A stretch of DNA of 64,000 nucleotides, from positions 5,890,001 through 5,954,000 of the forward strand of contig NC_003076.8 in NCBI RefSeq assembly GCF_000001735.4, written 5' to 3'. Both the position numbers and the translations under genes were made by a program. A model generated the notes under the pieces. That model made no database searches. It worked only from the letters and a program-made list of their open reading frames with translations, and was not told where the DNA came from. The stretch is from Arabidopsis thaliana (taxonomy: Eukaryota > Streptophyta > Magnoliopsida > Brassicales > Brassicaceae). Shown here piece by piece: positions 1 to 10,932 of the stretch (position 1 is the first letter of the stretch; the number at the start of each line of letters is the position of its first letter).

Positions 1-3000
1 GGGCATGATTGACTATAAAACCCGACTCTCAGTTGAGCAAATGCGATCGGAAAAATAAAGAAAAGCACAAGAAGAGATGAAAACTTGGCACCCTTCATCA
101 TTTTTTGGGGTTGGAAGTTTTCTTCTATGTATTGGTTTATAACTTCTTGTGGAAAGGGTTGTGAGTCATTTAAGATCAACCATAAGGTATATATATATAT
201 ATAAAGCCAACCTTCGAAATATAATTTAGAGCCTAAAAGATTAATACACCTCATATACATGCCGAATACATGCGAAAGTCAAAGGTTATATTATTTGTTT
301 AGATAATTAAGCTTAGAAACGTTTGCAAAGGCGTGCGAGCGACTTTGTAACATTCCTTGCCATGTTGTAAATTTAATAATTTATATTACAATGTATATGA
401 TATGCTGAAAATTTGATCCAGCTAAGTCGATAATAGTAGAATTGTAATTAATGTTCATCGTAATCTATTTCGATTTCATATTCTTGGCAACTTCGATTCT
501 GAAAGAAATGTAAAAGTAAATTTAATGAAATAGTAATGATTTAAAACGGGGTTTCTCTAAAACCACTTGGGTCTAAAATATATATTTTGGACTTTTATTG
601 ATTGACAAGACTTTCATATGATTGAGAATGTTTTGAAGGACTTAAGAAAAAAAAAAGGATTTAAATTTTAGGCGTTATCTTTAAATGTATATGTTTCACT
701 TAATATTAGTTAAGGTCACATGTACAACAACCACATATAATTGCACATAACAACTTATTAGTTGAGGCAATATTTTAATTTTACTAGTATAAACTATTAT
801 TCTGAATTTGTTTTTCATTAAGACAAATAACCAATTAAGTATACCTCAATATGTGGACATTGCAACAATTGCTCCATTACTCCTTATGTAGTCATCTATC
901 CAGACTCCAGAGGTTCGATAACTGATTACTTTAGTCGTCAAATTATCTATCCATGAATAGTGAAGACTTAAAACTACTGATTTAATTTGTTAATCCGTCA
1001 TGCCTAATGATGATCGACAAAAAATAAAAGAAGTTGGTACATATATACTATAGTCTTGACTCTAGCTAGGGTCCTGATTTCTTAATCGTAAATTTTAAGA
1101 CACAATTTAGTTACGATTTTTATTTTGGATGAATTGAAAGTAGTGCTAAAATTATTGTGTGATGACTAGTCGCCGTAACTACATTTTTATTATCGAAGTT
1201 TTGTAAGATCAGTTAATAAAATTTAGTGTTGTTCATCGTAAAAGTAAAGCGAAAACATTTGAACAAGATATGTGTAGCGATAATTTTCAGTTAATTAAAA
1301 AAGTAAGCATGCATGAACAGTAGACAGATTTTGCAATCCTCATATTTACAAGTACAGTTATTTTTCCAAATATAAACTTGAAATTTATCTACACTTAGAT
1401 TCCAAATTTCTTAACACTTTTTTTTTTATGTTACATATCTTTATCATCTTTATCATTTTTCAAAATTTCGACAAAATTTACGTAGAGATATAAATAGGAG
1501 AAAAAGACTAAAAATAACAAGAAAATCAACTTATAACCTAACACAAACAGTAAAAAATACAAGCGGGAACCCAAACGAACTTTGAAGTTTCGAAATTTAC
1601 GTGATTTCCTCACCTTCAAATTTGTTTGAACCATCATTATTACGGAAGTTCAAAAATTCTTAACATTAAAAAAAAAAAAAAAAATCGTAATTGAACTCCA
1701 AAAGAATATGTAACACTAATACCCGAAAAATGATTTGATATATTATTATGAGTACTCTACAATTAATAAATCATTTTCAATTTTTTTGGAACGTTCACAA
1801 GAGATGTTTGAAAAACATTTGGGAATGATATCCAAAAAGTCAAAAGTTCAAAAAATCAAAAGCGGACGAAGGAAAGTTTGTTACTTGAGGAAAGCGAGGA
1901 TGAGGTTTGGGAATATTATTTTGACGCTTTCATTATATCATTTTAAAAATTACGTCTAAGTCGGTTTCGTGGCGAGTTGTGTAAAGAAGCTGGCACAACA
2001 CTAATGATTTGGTTGATTTGCTTGTAAGTTGTAATAATGTGACATTTTCTTCCCTTACATTATACTTGCATTGATTATATTAGAATATCACGTACCGTTT
2101 ATGCATATTATTTTAGAAAATTAAGACATATATAACACAATAGTTTTTGTTATAGTATCCTCGTCGTACCACAATCTATATTTAAACACGCATAAAACGA
2201 ATTTTTAACATTTTTTTTCTAGTCGAATTTAAGTCTTACATTTTAATTTCTTAACATTTTGAAGCAATTTCAAACATTTAAATTGGTCTTTACCATGCTA
2301 CAGAAAAAGTTTCACAACTCCTTCCTCTCAATCAAGATCCTCACAAAATGATGTGGCTTATAGTGTCCTTAACAATAATCCATTTGCTGCCTTCAAATCT
2401 AGAATTAATTCAGGTCTAGAATCTGTTTGTGATGTAGCTTAGAGAGTTAGAGATCTTGAGAAGGATGACCAATAAAGGCAGCTCAAAAGGTTCAAGAGAT
2501 GTAATATACTCATGTCGGTGGACGCAGAAACCATGGTCGTGGAGGGCCTGGAGGCTGAGGCAATCGTGGACCATTCAATTAAGGATCTCTAGTGAGTATA
2601 TATGGAGGCTATTTCTTCTTTAGCTCCTCCCTAGTTTCTTGAGCTTTTGATGTTTTTAAAAGCTAGCAACTTGTATGCTTATGCTTATCTCTCAAATTTA
2701 TTTTGCATTTTCTGTGACCTTTCATGTAATCTCTTTGCATTAAAAAAACAAAAAAGATTTTATCTATCAAAAAGAAGAGGGGTTAGTTTTATTAGGAAAG
2801 AAGAGGAACTCATGTGGACAATATCTCCTAATGAAATACTGAGATAAAAGATTAAAGATAATTATTTAATCTAACTACGAAACTAAACACCTCCTAAAGT
2901 GAGAAAACTTGAATAACGTTCACACATGTATAATGAAGACAATTAACCCTTGTTAAAATTTTATATTTACTATAGTGCCATTTTCATCTAAATTTAGCAA

Positions 3001-3570
3001 TGGAAAAACTTAAATAATACAGAAATAAAACTTGACTGTTTATTGTAATGCCATTCTCTCTTTCACTGCAGAGAAAACCAATCGTGAATGTTGCATCACT
3101 TGCATTTAGAGCCTGACCTTGAGCATTAATTTGAAAGCTATATCCATTTAGAGCCTTAATTATCTTCGTCTACATATGTACAACACTAATTACATGCATA
3201 CATGAACTTGGACAAAAAATTAATAACATACATGCACACATGACTACAAATTGTTATGTTAATGTAGTAACGAGTCAAAAAAAAAAAAATACATTAATGG
3301 AACGAAGTTACACAGATTAATCAATTTCAGATTAATACATGATTTTGATTTGGAAAGTTGTATATAATATAATAATAATACATGACGCCAAAAATACAAA
3401 TATCACAACGAAATGATGTAGGATGTGAAACTTGTGTACCAAGAAACGTAATACGAGGAAACACTGGGGAAAGAGAGAGAGCGATAGAGACTTAAATCAA
3501 TTTCAAATCGAAATTATAGAGACTTTTAAGAACTACCCATAACAACAAACAACGGCCTTTTGCTTATCAC
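1..3570. other. Gene-poor AT-rich intergenic region
   Basis: No convincing gene is visible. The longest open frames are about 60-75 codons, use non-ATG starts or AT-rich codons, and show no domain. A short (AT)n run lies near 187-204 and an A-run near 1668-1684. A degenerate gene-like stretch near 2290-2760 is listed separately. The right edge is the upstream region of the choline-transporter-like gene. Confidence 0.6.
2290..2760 (+). pseudogene. Degenerate gene-like stretch with an RGG-like segment, possible retrocopy
   Basis: Conceptual translation of about 2400-2585 gives broken pieces in more than one frame. One is an acidic/basic stretch around residues LEKDDQ. Another is a glycine/arginine-rich run near 2517-2580 (GGRRNHGRGGPGG, then a stop, then GNRGPFN). 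The DNA after it reads like a plant 3' UTR and ends in an A-rich tract near 2741-2755. Several stops and frame changes make it non-coding today. I do not recognise the parent gene. A decayed processed copy is an inference; chance GC-richer DNA in an AT-rich region is the alternative. Confidence 0.25.
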
Positions 3571-3628
3571 GTGAAGATTTCAAGAACCAAGACCAAAAAG
3601 ATCTCTCTCCTTTTCCCTTGCCTCTGTC

Positions 3629-3637
3629 TATATAAAT
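3629..3637 (+). promoter_or_regulatory. TATA box of the choline-transporter-like gene
   Basis: TATATAAAT lies in a CT-rich promoter. It would place transcription start near 3660-3670, about 155 bases before the only ATG (3821) in the leader. The position fits the gene downstream, but no transcript data were used. Confidence 0.5.
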
Positions 3638-3820
3638 TCATTCTCTCTTTCTTCGTCTCTTTCTTTCTCTGTCTTCACTTTAACTCTCTCGGTTCTTCTC
3701 CTTCATCTCTCGCTCTCTTCGACTCTTTGACTTTTCGTCACCGTTTCCGCCGCAAGAAAACCGTGACTCACCTTCGTCTTCCTCAACCGTGACGTGCGTG
3801 ACCCACCTTCGTCTTTCTCA

Positions 3821-5367
3821 ATGGTTCTTACTCTACTTCTTCTTCTTCTTCTTCTTCCCCGATCGGCATTAGCGTCGTGTCTCCACATTCTTCATCTTAT
3901 CTTTTTGCTTTTTTGCAGGAAATCGAACAACAACCAGTAACTCCTCCCGCCGCACAGCAACAGCAACAGCAACCGCAACAGCAAACACTATCCGGAAGAT
4001 TCTTCAGATGCCTCTTCACTTGTATCTTCTACACGCAACTAACCCTAATCTCGATCTTTGTGATCCTTCTCACGCTACGAGGTCTCGTCTGCACCAAATC
4101 ACCAAACTTCCATCCCAAGAAATGGTACACTCCTCTGTTATCCTCTGTTGCTGTCTCCGGAGTCCTCTCTATAGCCTGGAACTGCTTCTTCGTCTGCAAC
4201 ATACGAGCCACAGTCAAAGCAACGTTCTGGTTCACACCGTTATTCACAATCTCCGTGGGGCTCTTCCTAATTCTCCTCGACAAATCCAATCCCGTCGTTC
4301 TATGGATAGGTGCACTTCTTGTCTTCTATAGCATCGTCACCGCAGTGTATGGTTCGCTTCACGTCACGAACAGGCATGAATTCACCTTCCAGACGATGTC
4401 AACCGCCACAGGGATATTACCCGCAAGAACCAGAGCAATAGCAGTTGTATCAGTGATCATAAGCGTCTTTTACTCTGATTTCTTGGTTGCTGGAATCGGT
4501 GGAGCTACTGCTACAGGAACACGTCTTGATATTCTTTTCATCTCCATCATCGTGATAAACCTTGCCTGGACAATGCAGGTTATCAAAAACGTACAAGAAG
4601 TCGCGATTTCGAAAGCCATATATGTATACTTTAGCCGTGATGATCTCATGAATGCATGTGATGCTCTTGGCGTCACTCTGAAAAAGCAGCTCGGGAGTGT
4701 TTGTATTGGTTCAACACTTGTTCCACTTATTGTACTCTTTAGGGGAACGATTCGGTGTTGTAATCGGGACATTTATGCAAGTACCCCAGGCTGCAACTGG
4801 ATTGCCAATCATATCATTTTGGGTGGAAATAGATATGGATTTGTTCACGTGGGAGCTCACAACAAAGGGTTAAGGCAAGCGTCTAGTGATACCTGGAGGA
4901 GGTTTAGAACAATCCCTGAATTTGAGCAGTTGATTGATTTTGACATCACCAGCTCCATCTGTTTCTTTAGCGCCATGGGAATTGGTGCAATCGCTGCATT
5001 AACTGCAGGAGTATGGGAGCTTCTGATCGATAAGGATCACTACTTTGAGCTGACTATCTATGCTTTCATCATCGGATACTTTGTGGTAAGATCTTCTTAT
5101 CAAAATGCAGGAAGAGAATCAAAAATGGTTGTACTGTGTAACCTTATGTACCTGTTTTTGTTGGTATGTTTTCAGGGGAGAGTTTCTTCTGCGTGGCTAC
5201 AAGCTTGTGTGATGGGTTACTATGTAGCTTATTCTGAAGATCCACAGAACGATAGGTTTGATGACACGATTCCACAACGTATCGAGCGACAAAAAATCGA
5301 AAAGGCAAAAAGAGAAGTCGAGGATAATAGAGTGCAGGAAGATGATGACGTTCCAACACACGTGTAG
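3821..5367 (+). CDS. Choline transporter-like (CTL/PNS1 family) membrane protein, start uncertain
   Basis: This is a multi-pass plasma-membrane protein of the CTL/SLC44-PNS1 family (probably AT5G17830). A glutamine-rich N-terminus is followed by about ten hydrophobic segments and a charged C-terminal tail rich in Glu/Lys/Asp. Family members are proposed to move choline or related solutes; function in plants is mostly inferred. The frame is open from 3802 but has no ATG until about codon 170, inside the membrane core. A strong acceptor (TTTTTTGCAG) ends at 3918, and the family-like protein begins GAA ATC GAA at 3919. The only leader ATG is at 3821. Joining that single codon to 3919 would give M-E-I-E-Q-Q, but the donor (ATG|GTTCTT) is weak. 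A second intron, 5086-5175 (90 nt, GTAAG...TTTTCAG), is likely, since splicing gives the smooth join GYFV-GRVSSAW. Likely exons are 3821-3823 or another leader exon, 3919-5085 and 5176-5367, for about 453 aa. Confidence 0.75.
3836..3856 (+). repeat. (CTT)n microsatellite in the leader
   Basis: About seven copies of CTT follow directly after the only leader ATG and form part of the pyrimidine-rich tract before the acceptor at 3918. Length variation here could affect splicing of the leader. Confidence 0.6.
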
Positions 5368-5878
5368 AGAGCTCACATACGGATGGTATCCACTTAGTTG
5401 AGAAAAATACTTTCGTTTCTTTTCGTTTTTTCACAACACTGAGGCTTTTTCAAGCTTATAGACTCTATAGATTGTAGATCATTTAGCTTTATATGCAAAA
5501 AATGCAGCTAGAGAAGAAAATGTACATACAAAGTGAGATGAGAATGATTCAGTTCTGATTCCTTTCCCTGCTTTATTTTCTTGCTCTTTGATCCGTTTTA
5601 TGTATCTGATTGCATAAAATAGTTAAAAGAGAGCAGTAAAAGAGATAGAGAATCATGGTTTAGTCACAGCCACTTAGGAAACCATTTTATATAACAACAG
5701 AAAATGAATAGTCTGGGACAAGATTGTGCATAGTTTAGCTAGAGATTACATCAGTACAAGAACACAAATCTATGTATGGAACTCAAAAAAGTAGGCTTTT
5801 ACAATAAGATCAGAGCTAGAAAAAGTGGCGAATAGGTAAAACAGAACCATGAGTGCAAACAAGTGAAACACGGAGTCA
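5368..5878. other. Intergenic region between convergent genes
   Basis: About 510 bases separate the stop of the choline-transporter-like gene and the stop of the DnaJ-type zinc-finger gene on the other strand. It should hold both 3' UTRs and polyadenylation signals. No other coding signal is seen. Confidence 0.6.
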
Positions 5879-7055
5879 TCAGTGTCCTACGTGACCACGC
5901 CCACCACAAAGTTTGCACATAATATTACCACTTCCACCACAACCTAAAACAGTAGCAACAAATGGTTAAGATGAAGGTAATTTGCATAGAACAAGTAGAG
6001 CATGTAGGATAAGAGAGGCTTACCTAAGCAACGGACTTTAACAATGATGCCTTGACTCTCCATAATGGAATCTACATATAGACCAGTTCCAGAACAAGTG
6101 GAACAAAGCAATGCACCTTTAGCTTCACAACAAGTGCAACGCTGATTATCACCAATCTCTCTCTCTGACATGGATAATCCAACTGGCTCCTCGATTATTT
6201 CCTCTGGTATTGGTTTATCATAACAGAACATTGACTCAAGACTGCTTCTTTGCCTGTGCACGTCTCTTTTTAAACATGACTCAGCCTAAGAATCCAAAGA
6301 TTATTCTCAACTTAGCAAATAATGTTTCATCCAAACCAGGAGAAATAAGCTTCACTTTTTTTTTTTTTCACTTTCTCAGTCACCCTAATGTATAGATGTT
6401 TCCCGGAAAATCCAAACATGGAAAACAAGTTCTGAGTTGTGCAATCATACTCAACATTTGAAGTCATAGCATAAACATATATCTGTCACTAATTATAGTT
6501 ACTAACGCTAACAGATCATAATCATCATCATCATCATGAGACAAGTCTATGAAAGTACACTGGAATGGGGAAAATAACTCAACTTTTGCAGAAAAGTTTC
6601 TATTTTGCCACAACTTAAGCAACAATACAACTTCACAGGATTCGGAGTTTTGGAAGCAACATATAAATGTTGTATACTGATACTCACTATTGCTAGTACT
6701 CACAAGTCACAATCATCATCAACATTAAACAAGTCAGGACAAGTGGATTTGTATGATTCAGATTTCCATTGGAAAACTAGCTTTAAAATTCCAACAAGTG
6801 ACTTAATTTCAGATGCAGAAATTTGAATAACAAGACACTGATACGATTCTAAACAAAAATCCAGCTGAAAATGATATAAATCGAAGCAGAGGGAGAAAGT
6901 GGAAAAAGAGATTTAACCTTGATAGATGAAGAAGGAGGAAGAGAGCACAATCTTAAGCGGGAACTGAATCCAGGGGAAGCAATCCGATGTCCGCCAACAG
7001 AACTCGATTTAACCGGAAATGTAGCCGGAAAAGCAAAATCTAAAGCGGAATTCAT
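5879..7055 (-). CDS. Small DnaJ-type cysteine-rich zinc-finger protein, probably plastid
   Basis: Probably AT5G17840. Exon 1 (6918-7055) encodes 46 residues rich in Ser/Pro/Arg with few acids, like a chloroplast transit peptide. Exon 2 (6024 to about 6251) and exon 3 (5879-5943) carry four CxxCxGxG-type units: CTCCEAKG, CSTCSGTG, CLGCGGSG and CKLCGGRG. This is the DnaJ zinc-binding fold without a J domain, as in BSD2-like plastid chaperones. The exon 2/3 join is clear: TTAG|GTAAGC to TTTTAG|GTTGTGG rebuilds CLGCGGSG, and the protein ends GHVGH-stop. The exon 1/2 join is unresolved. The obvious donor (codon AAG|GTTAAA) is phase 0, while the obvious acceptor (CACAG|GCAAAG) needs phase 2, so a small middle exon or another site is probable. 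The role as a thiol/chaperone factor in the plastid is inferred from the fold. Confidence 0.75.
6524..6538. repeat. (ATC)n microsatellite
   Basis: Five consecutive ATC units lie in the large intron region of the DnaJ-type zinc-finger gene. Nothing further can be said. Confidence 0.5.
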
Positions 7056-8830
7056 TATCGGCTACAATGGAATTATGAAATTGAGACGAAACTACTGAGA
7101 ATCGAAAGATGGAAAATTCGAAATCGAAAAGAGATTGGAGAAGGTAGGTGATAACTTTGGAGGGATCGCCGTTCATATGTCTCAGTTTTCGTTGAGGTCC
7201 CATAACCGGACTATACCGGTAAGATATCCGGGTATCTAAACCGAGCCCATAAACATCAAAAAGGATGGGACGTGACAGTAATCAATAAATTTGAATTGGA
7301 CAAATGGATCCATAAAAAAGATTATGGGCCAACTTTATCATAATGAATGCCCATCATCAATTATTTTTGGGACATCTTTTTGGAGTCAGCCTCTTGTCTA
7401 AAGGTGGACGTCGGCTAAAAGTGTTCACTTTTAAGATATTTCAGCTCCAATTAAAAAGAGTGTTTTTAAAAAAACAATCAGACACTAGTCTACAACTTTA
7501 TATGTTAAGGCATAAGTTTAAATGATAGCTAACAATATATAGATTAAAGGATTTGTTGGTTTGATGTTAGATAGTATCTGATCTCCATGAGTAAACGAAG
7601 ATTTTTATATCAACTAGAAAAGGTAAAAACAAATATCACCGTCGAAGGGGACGTACACGTACGTGCTGATTCTTGTGTTAATGGATCGCTTCTACTCACT
7701 TAGCTCTCAAGCAATGAATAACATCACAAAATAAATGCAAAGATGTAAACAAAAGTAAAGAAAAACAAAACGCGTTTGAAGACCGCGTTGCTCTAAATGA
7801 CTCGGTACTTTTTTAATATTTGCAATTCACACTCGTAATAAGTCCTCTTATCTTTATATTTTGTTCGATTTTATTTGAAAAATTCCCTAAATATTTTTAC
7901 AAAAATCGTGTCCTAAATCCTAATCCTTCGACCGACTTTCTCGTTTTAGTAGTAAAAGTCGACCACACTTTTTTTTCTTTTCTTTATTCAGTCGACCTCA
8001 TTATACAATTATCTTTGTGTGACTGTGTGGAGTATACTATTAGTTTCCTCATTATTAACTTTATCTTGTCACACTATACTTTCCTTTTATATTAGCTTCT
8101 TCTACTTGTTTCTTTCTGTCTTTTCTTTTTGGGAACTTTCTCTTTATGATCGTGGCTGTCTCAATCTATTTGGAAATTCAATATCCATGTATACTTATTT
8201 CTTAAAATACGTTCGAATTAAGATGTTTCAGCTTATATAAAGGAAGTAATTTTGAGCTAATAGAAAGCCAAATTATTGAATTAATTTTCTCTTAATTACA
8301 TTTCAAGTTATTCTGCCTTGTGTAAACTGGAAGTAACAGAATAAAGGCGGTGGTTGTGGTTTATACTCAATTACCAATAACTATTTCACAACTAATAAAA
8401 TTAGATTAAAATGACTGTTATAGATTAGAGTTTTACTTGTTGGAATAAACAAACATCAATTCAGTACTGACCACATCCTTTAAATTAGTTTCTTATATGT
8501 AAGTTAACCTTAAACCGGTAACTGATTACGAACCAAACCGGAATATTTATATTATTTTTTCCATAGTTAGTGGCTTAAGGAATCAGCACTAAATACTAAA
8601 TATTGCTGGGTCAGCTCCTTATAGTAATATTTAATTTGTGGAAAAAGCTTCTAAATTTATGTATCCTTTCGCTAACCCTCCCTCCTTCGTCTTCCTATTC
8701 TTCGCATACGTAATGGAAAGAGAAAATGACGCACAGTTCATCGTGAAGCCGACACATAAGCCATTTCCAAAACCCAAATCACCCTAACCCCAAAACGGCA
8801 ATGACAAAGTGACAAACTTTTTTCAGATTC
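7056..8830. other. Intergenic region and promoters
   Basis: This holds the upstream region of the DnaJ-type gene (probable start of transcription near 7200) and the distal promoter of CCX2. Open frames here are short, AT-rich and without domains. No mobile element was recognised. Confidence 0.6.
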
Positions 8831-8832
8831 TT

Positions 8833-8839
8833 TATATAA
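8833..8839 (+). promoter_or_regulatory. TATA box of CCX2
   Basis: TATATAA precedes a T/C-rich initiator region by about 30 bases and lies about 410 bases before the CCX2 ATG. The leader after it contains an intron, so the distance is reasonable. Confidence 0.5.
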
Positions 8840-9018
8840 AAAAATAGTATTCCTCAATCCTCTGTTTTTTTTTGTCTCTGACGTTTGTCTTCGTCAGGTC
8901 TTGTTAAAGTGTTTGTTTTGTGTGTTTGTGGGTGTTTTCTTCGCTTCGTCTCCTTTAAAAGCTTCGTTTCGAAATTCGATCCCTTTTTTGCTTTTTCATC
9001 TTCCAGATATTAAAAAAG

Positions 9019-9238
9019 GTCAGTGCTTTATCTTTCTCTTTCCGCGTATAGTTCGTGTTTATCTAATCTGTTTTCTTCATGATCTGTTCTTATGGAGTAA
9101 ACCCATTTATAGATTCTCAACAATAAACCCAAATATCTTCTTTTTCAATTTGACTCTCTGATAAAAAACCAAACTTTATCTGTTTCTTCGTTTGCTCTGT
9201 TCTGATTTGTTTCTTTTCGTTTTTTGTTGAGTTTCCAG
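9019..9238 (+). other. 5'-UTR intron of CCX2
   Basis: The donor AAAAAAG|GTCAGT and the acceptor GTTTCCAG at 9238 enclose a T-rich 220-base intron ending 14 bases before the ATG at 9253. Such leader introns are common in Arabidopsis genes. The call rests on splice-site quality only. Confidence 0.6.
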
Positions 9239-9252
9239 GTCTTAGCTGATTG

Positions 9253-10932
9253 ATGGGATTTTCATTTTCTTCAAACCGTTTTGGTTACTTGACAGTCACA
9301 TTCCTTCTCGTTATCTCTTGTCTTCTGTTGGGTTTCTTCACGAATCCTGTTGATTCAAGTGCTCTAAGACCTAAATCAGAGCATGATTGTAGTGCCCTGA
9401 AGCACTTTCATGACTACAAATCAAAGTGTGCTTACCTGAAATCGATTGATCCATGTGCTAGTCAAGGTTTCTTCGATTACCTCTCTTTTCTCTACTGTAA
9501 TTTCGAAGGTTTCCCAATTTTGGGTCAGTTTCTTCTCTTCCTCTGGTTGCTTCTCTTGTTCTATCTATTGGGTCATACGGCCTCTGAGTACTTTTGTTCA
9601 TCTCTTGAAAGTCTCTCAAAGCTGCTTAATTTGTCACCAACTGTTGCTGGTGTTACTCTTTTGTCGCTTGGTAATGGTGCTCCTGATTTGTTTGCAAGTT
9701 TGGTCTCTTTCATGGGAGAATCTAAAGGTACTTATGATGTTGGTCTCAACACTGTTGTGGGAGGTTCTGGTTTTGTTACCTGTGTTGTTGTTGGGATCAT
9801 TAGCATTTCGTTGCATAAGAGACGTGTGAGGATTGAGAGAGCTGCGTTTATAAGAGACATTTGCTTCTTCTGTGCTGCTATTGGTTCTTTGGCTTTGATT
9901 TTGGTCTATGGAAAGATCAATTTCTGGGGTGCTCTTGGGTTTTGTTCATTGTATGCTGTTTATGTTGCCTTTGTGGTTCTCTCTTGGAGATTTGGTGGAG
10001 ATCAAGGTGCTGAATCTGATCTTGAGTCAATCCATAAGCGTGGTAGTCTTAGTGAACCAATCTTGCAGAGAGACGGTCTTGAGGAAATTGAAGATGGTGT
10101 TGTTAATGGAGAGCATCAGATTGTTGATGATGATGATGATCACCAGAGATATTATTACTGGAAAAGATTGGTCATTTGGGCTATCACTCTGCCTCTCAAC
10201 TTGCCAAGGATATTAACAATTCCTGTAGTGAGTGAAGACAAATGGTCTAAACCATTAGCTGTTGCCTCGGTCACATTTGCCCCGGTTCTGTTGTCGTTTT
10301 TATGGAACTGGAAGCGGAAACCGACGAGTTTTGAGGCGGGGGTTGTTTATCTCATCGGGTGTTTGATCGGTATAGCTCTTGGTTTCATTGCAGGAGCCAC
10401 GACGAAGAAATTAACCCCACCAAAGAAATGGTTGTTGCCTTGGTTAGCAGGAGGGTTTGTAATGAGCATGACATGGAGTTACATATCAGCACAAGAGCTA
10501 GTTGCGCTTTTGACCTCACTAGGATACATTTTCGGTGTAAGCCCTTCGATCTTAGGCTTAACGGTCCTCGCTTGGGGTAATTCAATTGGAGATCTAATAA
10601 CCAACTTGACAATGGCGCTACACGATGGGAACGAAGGAGCTCAAGTGGCTGTATCGGGATGTTACGCCGGTCCGATCTTCAATACATTGTTTGCTCTCGG
10701 GATATCGCTTGTGGGATGTGCATGGGAGGCTTATCCGTTGAGCATTGTGATTAAGACAGATCCTCGTTTGTTGGAGAGTCTTGGATTTCTGGTCGCAGGA
10801 CTGGTATGGTCGTTCTTGGTTCTGTTTAGTAACCGTATGAGGCTTGGTGGTGTGATGGGCATAGGGCTTTTGGTTATTTACTTGGCTTCATTGTCTCTAA
10901 GAATTATGCAAACCGTTGGAGATGCTCACTAA
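9253..10932 (+). CDS. CCX2: Cation/calcium exchanger CCX2 (CAX8)
   Basis: A single-exon CDS gives 559 aa; the ATG at 9253 is preceded by an in-frame TTG that is not the start. This is a Na+/Ca2+ exchanger-superfamily protein of the CCX branch. It has an N-terminal signal/TM segment, a Cys-containing lumenal loop (DCSALKHFHDYKSKC), an alpha-1 repeat with GNGAPD (residues 140-145), an acidic cytosolic loop containing a DDDDD run, and an alpha-2 repeat with GNSIGD (442-447), with about a dozen hydrophobic segments. The two acidic repeat motifs are the ion-coordinating core of the family. CCX2 is reported as an endomembrane (ER) exchanger affecting Ca2+ and salt tolerance. It lies tail to tail with its paralogue CCX1, 1.7 kb away, which suggests an old inverted duplication. 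There is no sign of damage. Confidence 0.93.
   Translation: MGFSFSSNRFGYLTVTFLLVISCLLLGFFTNPVDSSALRPKSEHDCSALKHFHDYKSKCAYLKSIDPCASQGFFDYLSFLYCNFEGFPILGQFLLFLWLLLLFYLLGHTASEYFCSSLESLSKLLNLSPTVAGVTLLSLGNGAPDLFASLVSFMGESKGTYDVGLNTVVGGSGFVTCVVVGIISISLHKRRVRIERAAFIRDICFFCAAIGSLALILVYGKINFWGALGFCSLYAVYVAFVVLSWRFGGDQGAESDLESIHKRGSLSEPILQRDGLEEIEDGVVNGEHQIVDDDDDHQRYYYWKRLVIWAITLPLNLPRILTIPVVSEDKWSKPLAVASVTFAPVLLSFLWNWKRKPTSFEAGVVYLIGCLIGIALGFIAGATTKKLTPPKKWLLPWLAGGFVMSMTWSYISAQELVALLTSLGYIFGVSPSILGLTVLAWGNSIGDLITNLTMALHDGNEGAQVAVSGCYAGPIFNTLFALGISLVGCAWEAYPLSIVIKTDPRLLESLGFLVAGLVWSFLVLFSNRMRLGGVMGIGLLVIYLASLSLRIMQTVGDAH

Noticed and set aside
3571-3888. Open frames on both strands around the choline-transporter-like leader
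   Set aside because: They start at GTG or lie in pyrimidine-rich leader DNA, show no domain, and overlap the likely 5' UTR.
8901-9161. 86-codon open frame upstream of CCX2
   Set aside because: It spans the CCX2 5' leader and its intron; the translation is low complexity and hydrophobic from T-rich DNA.
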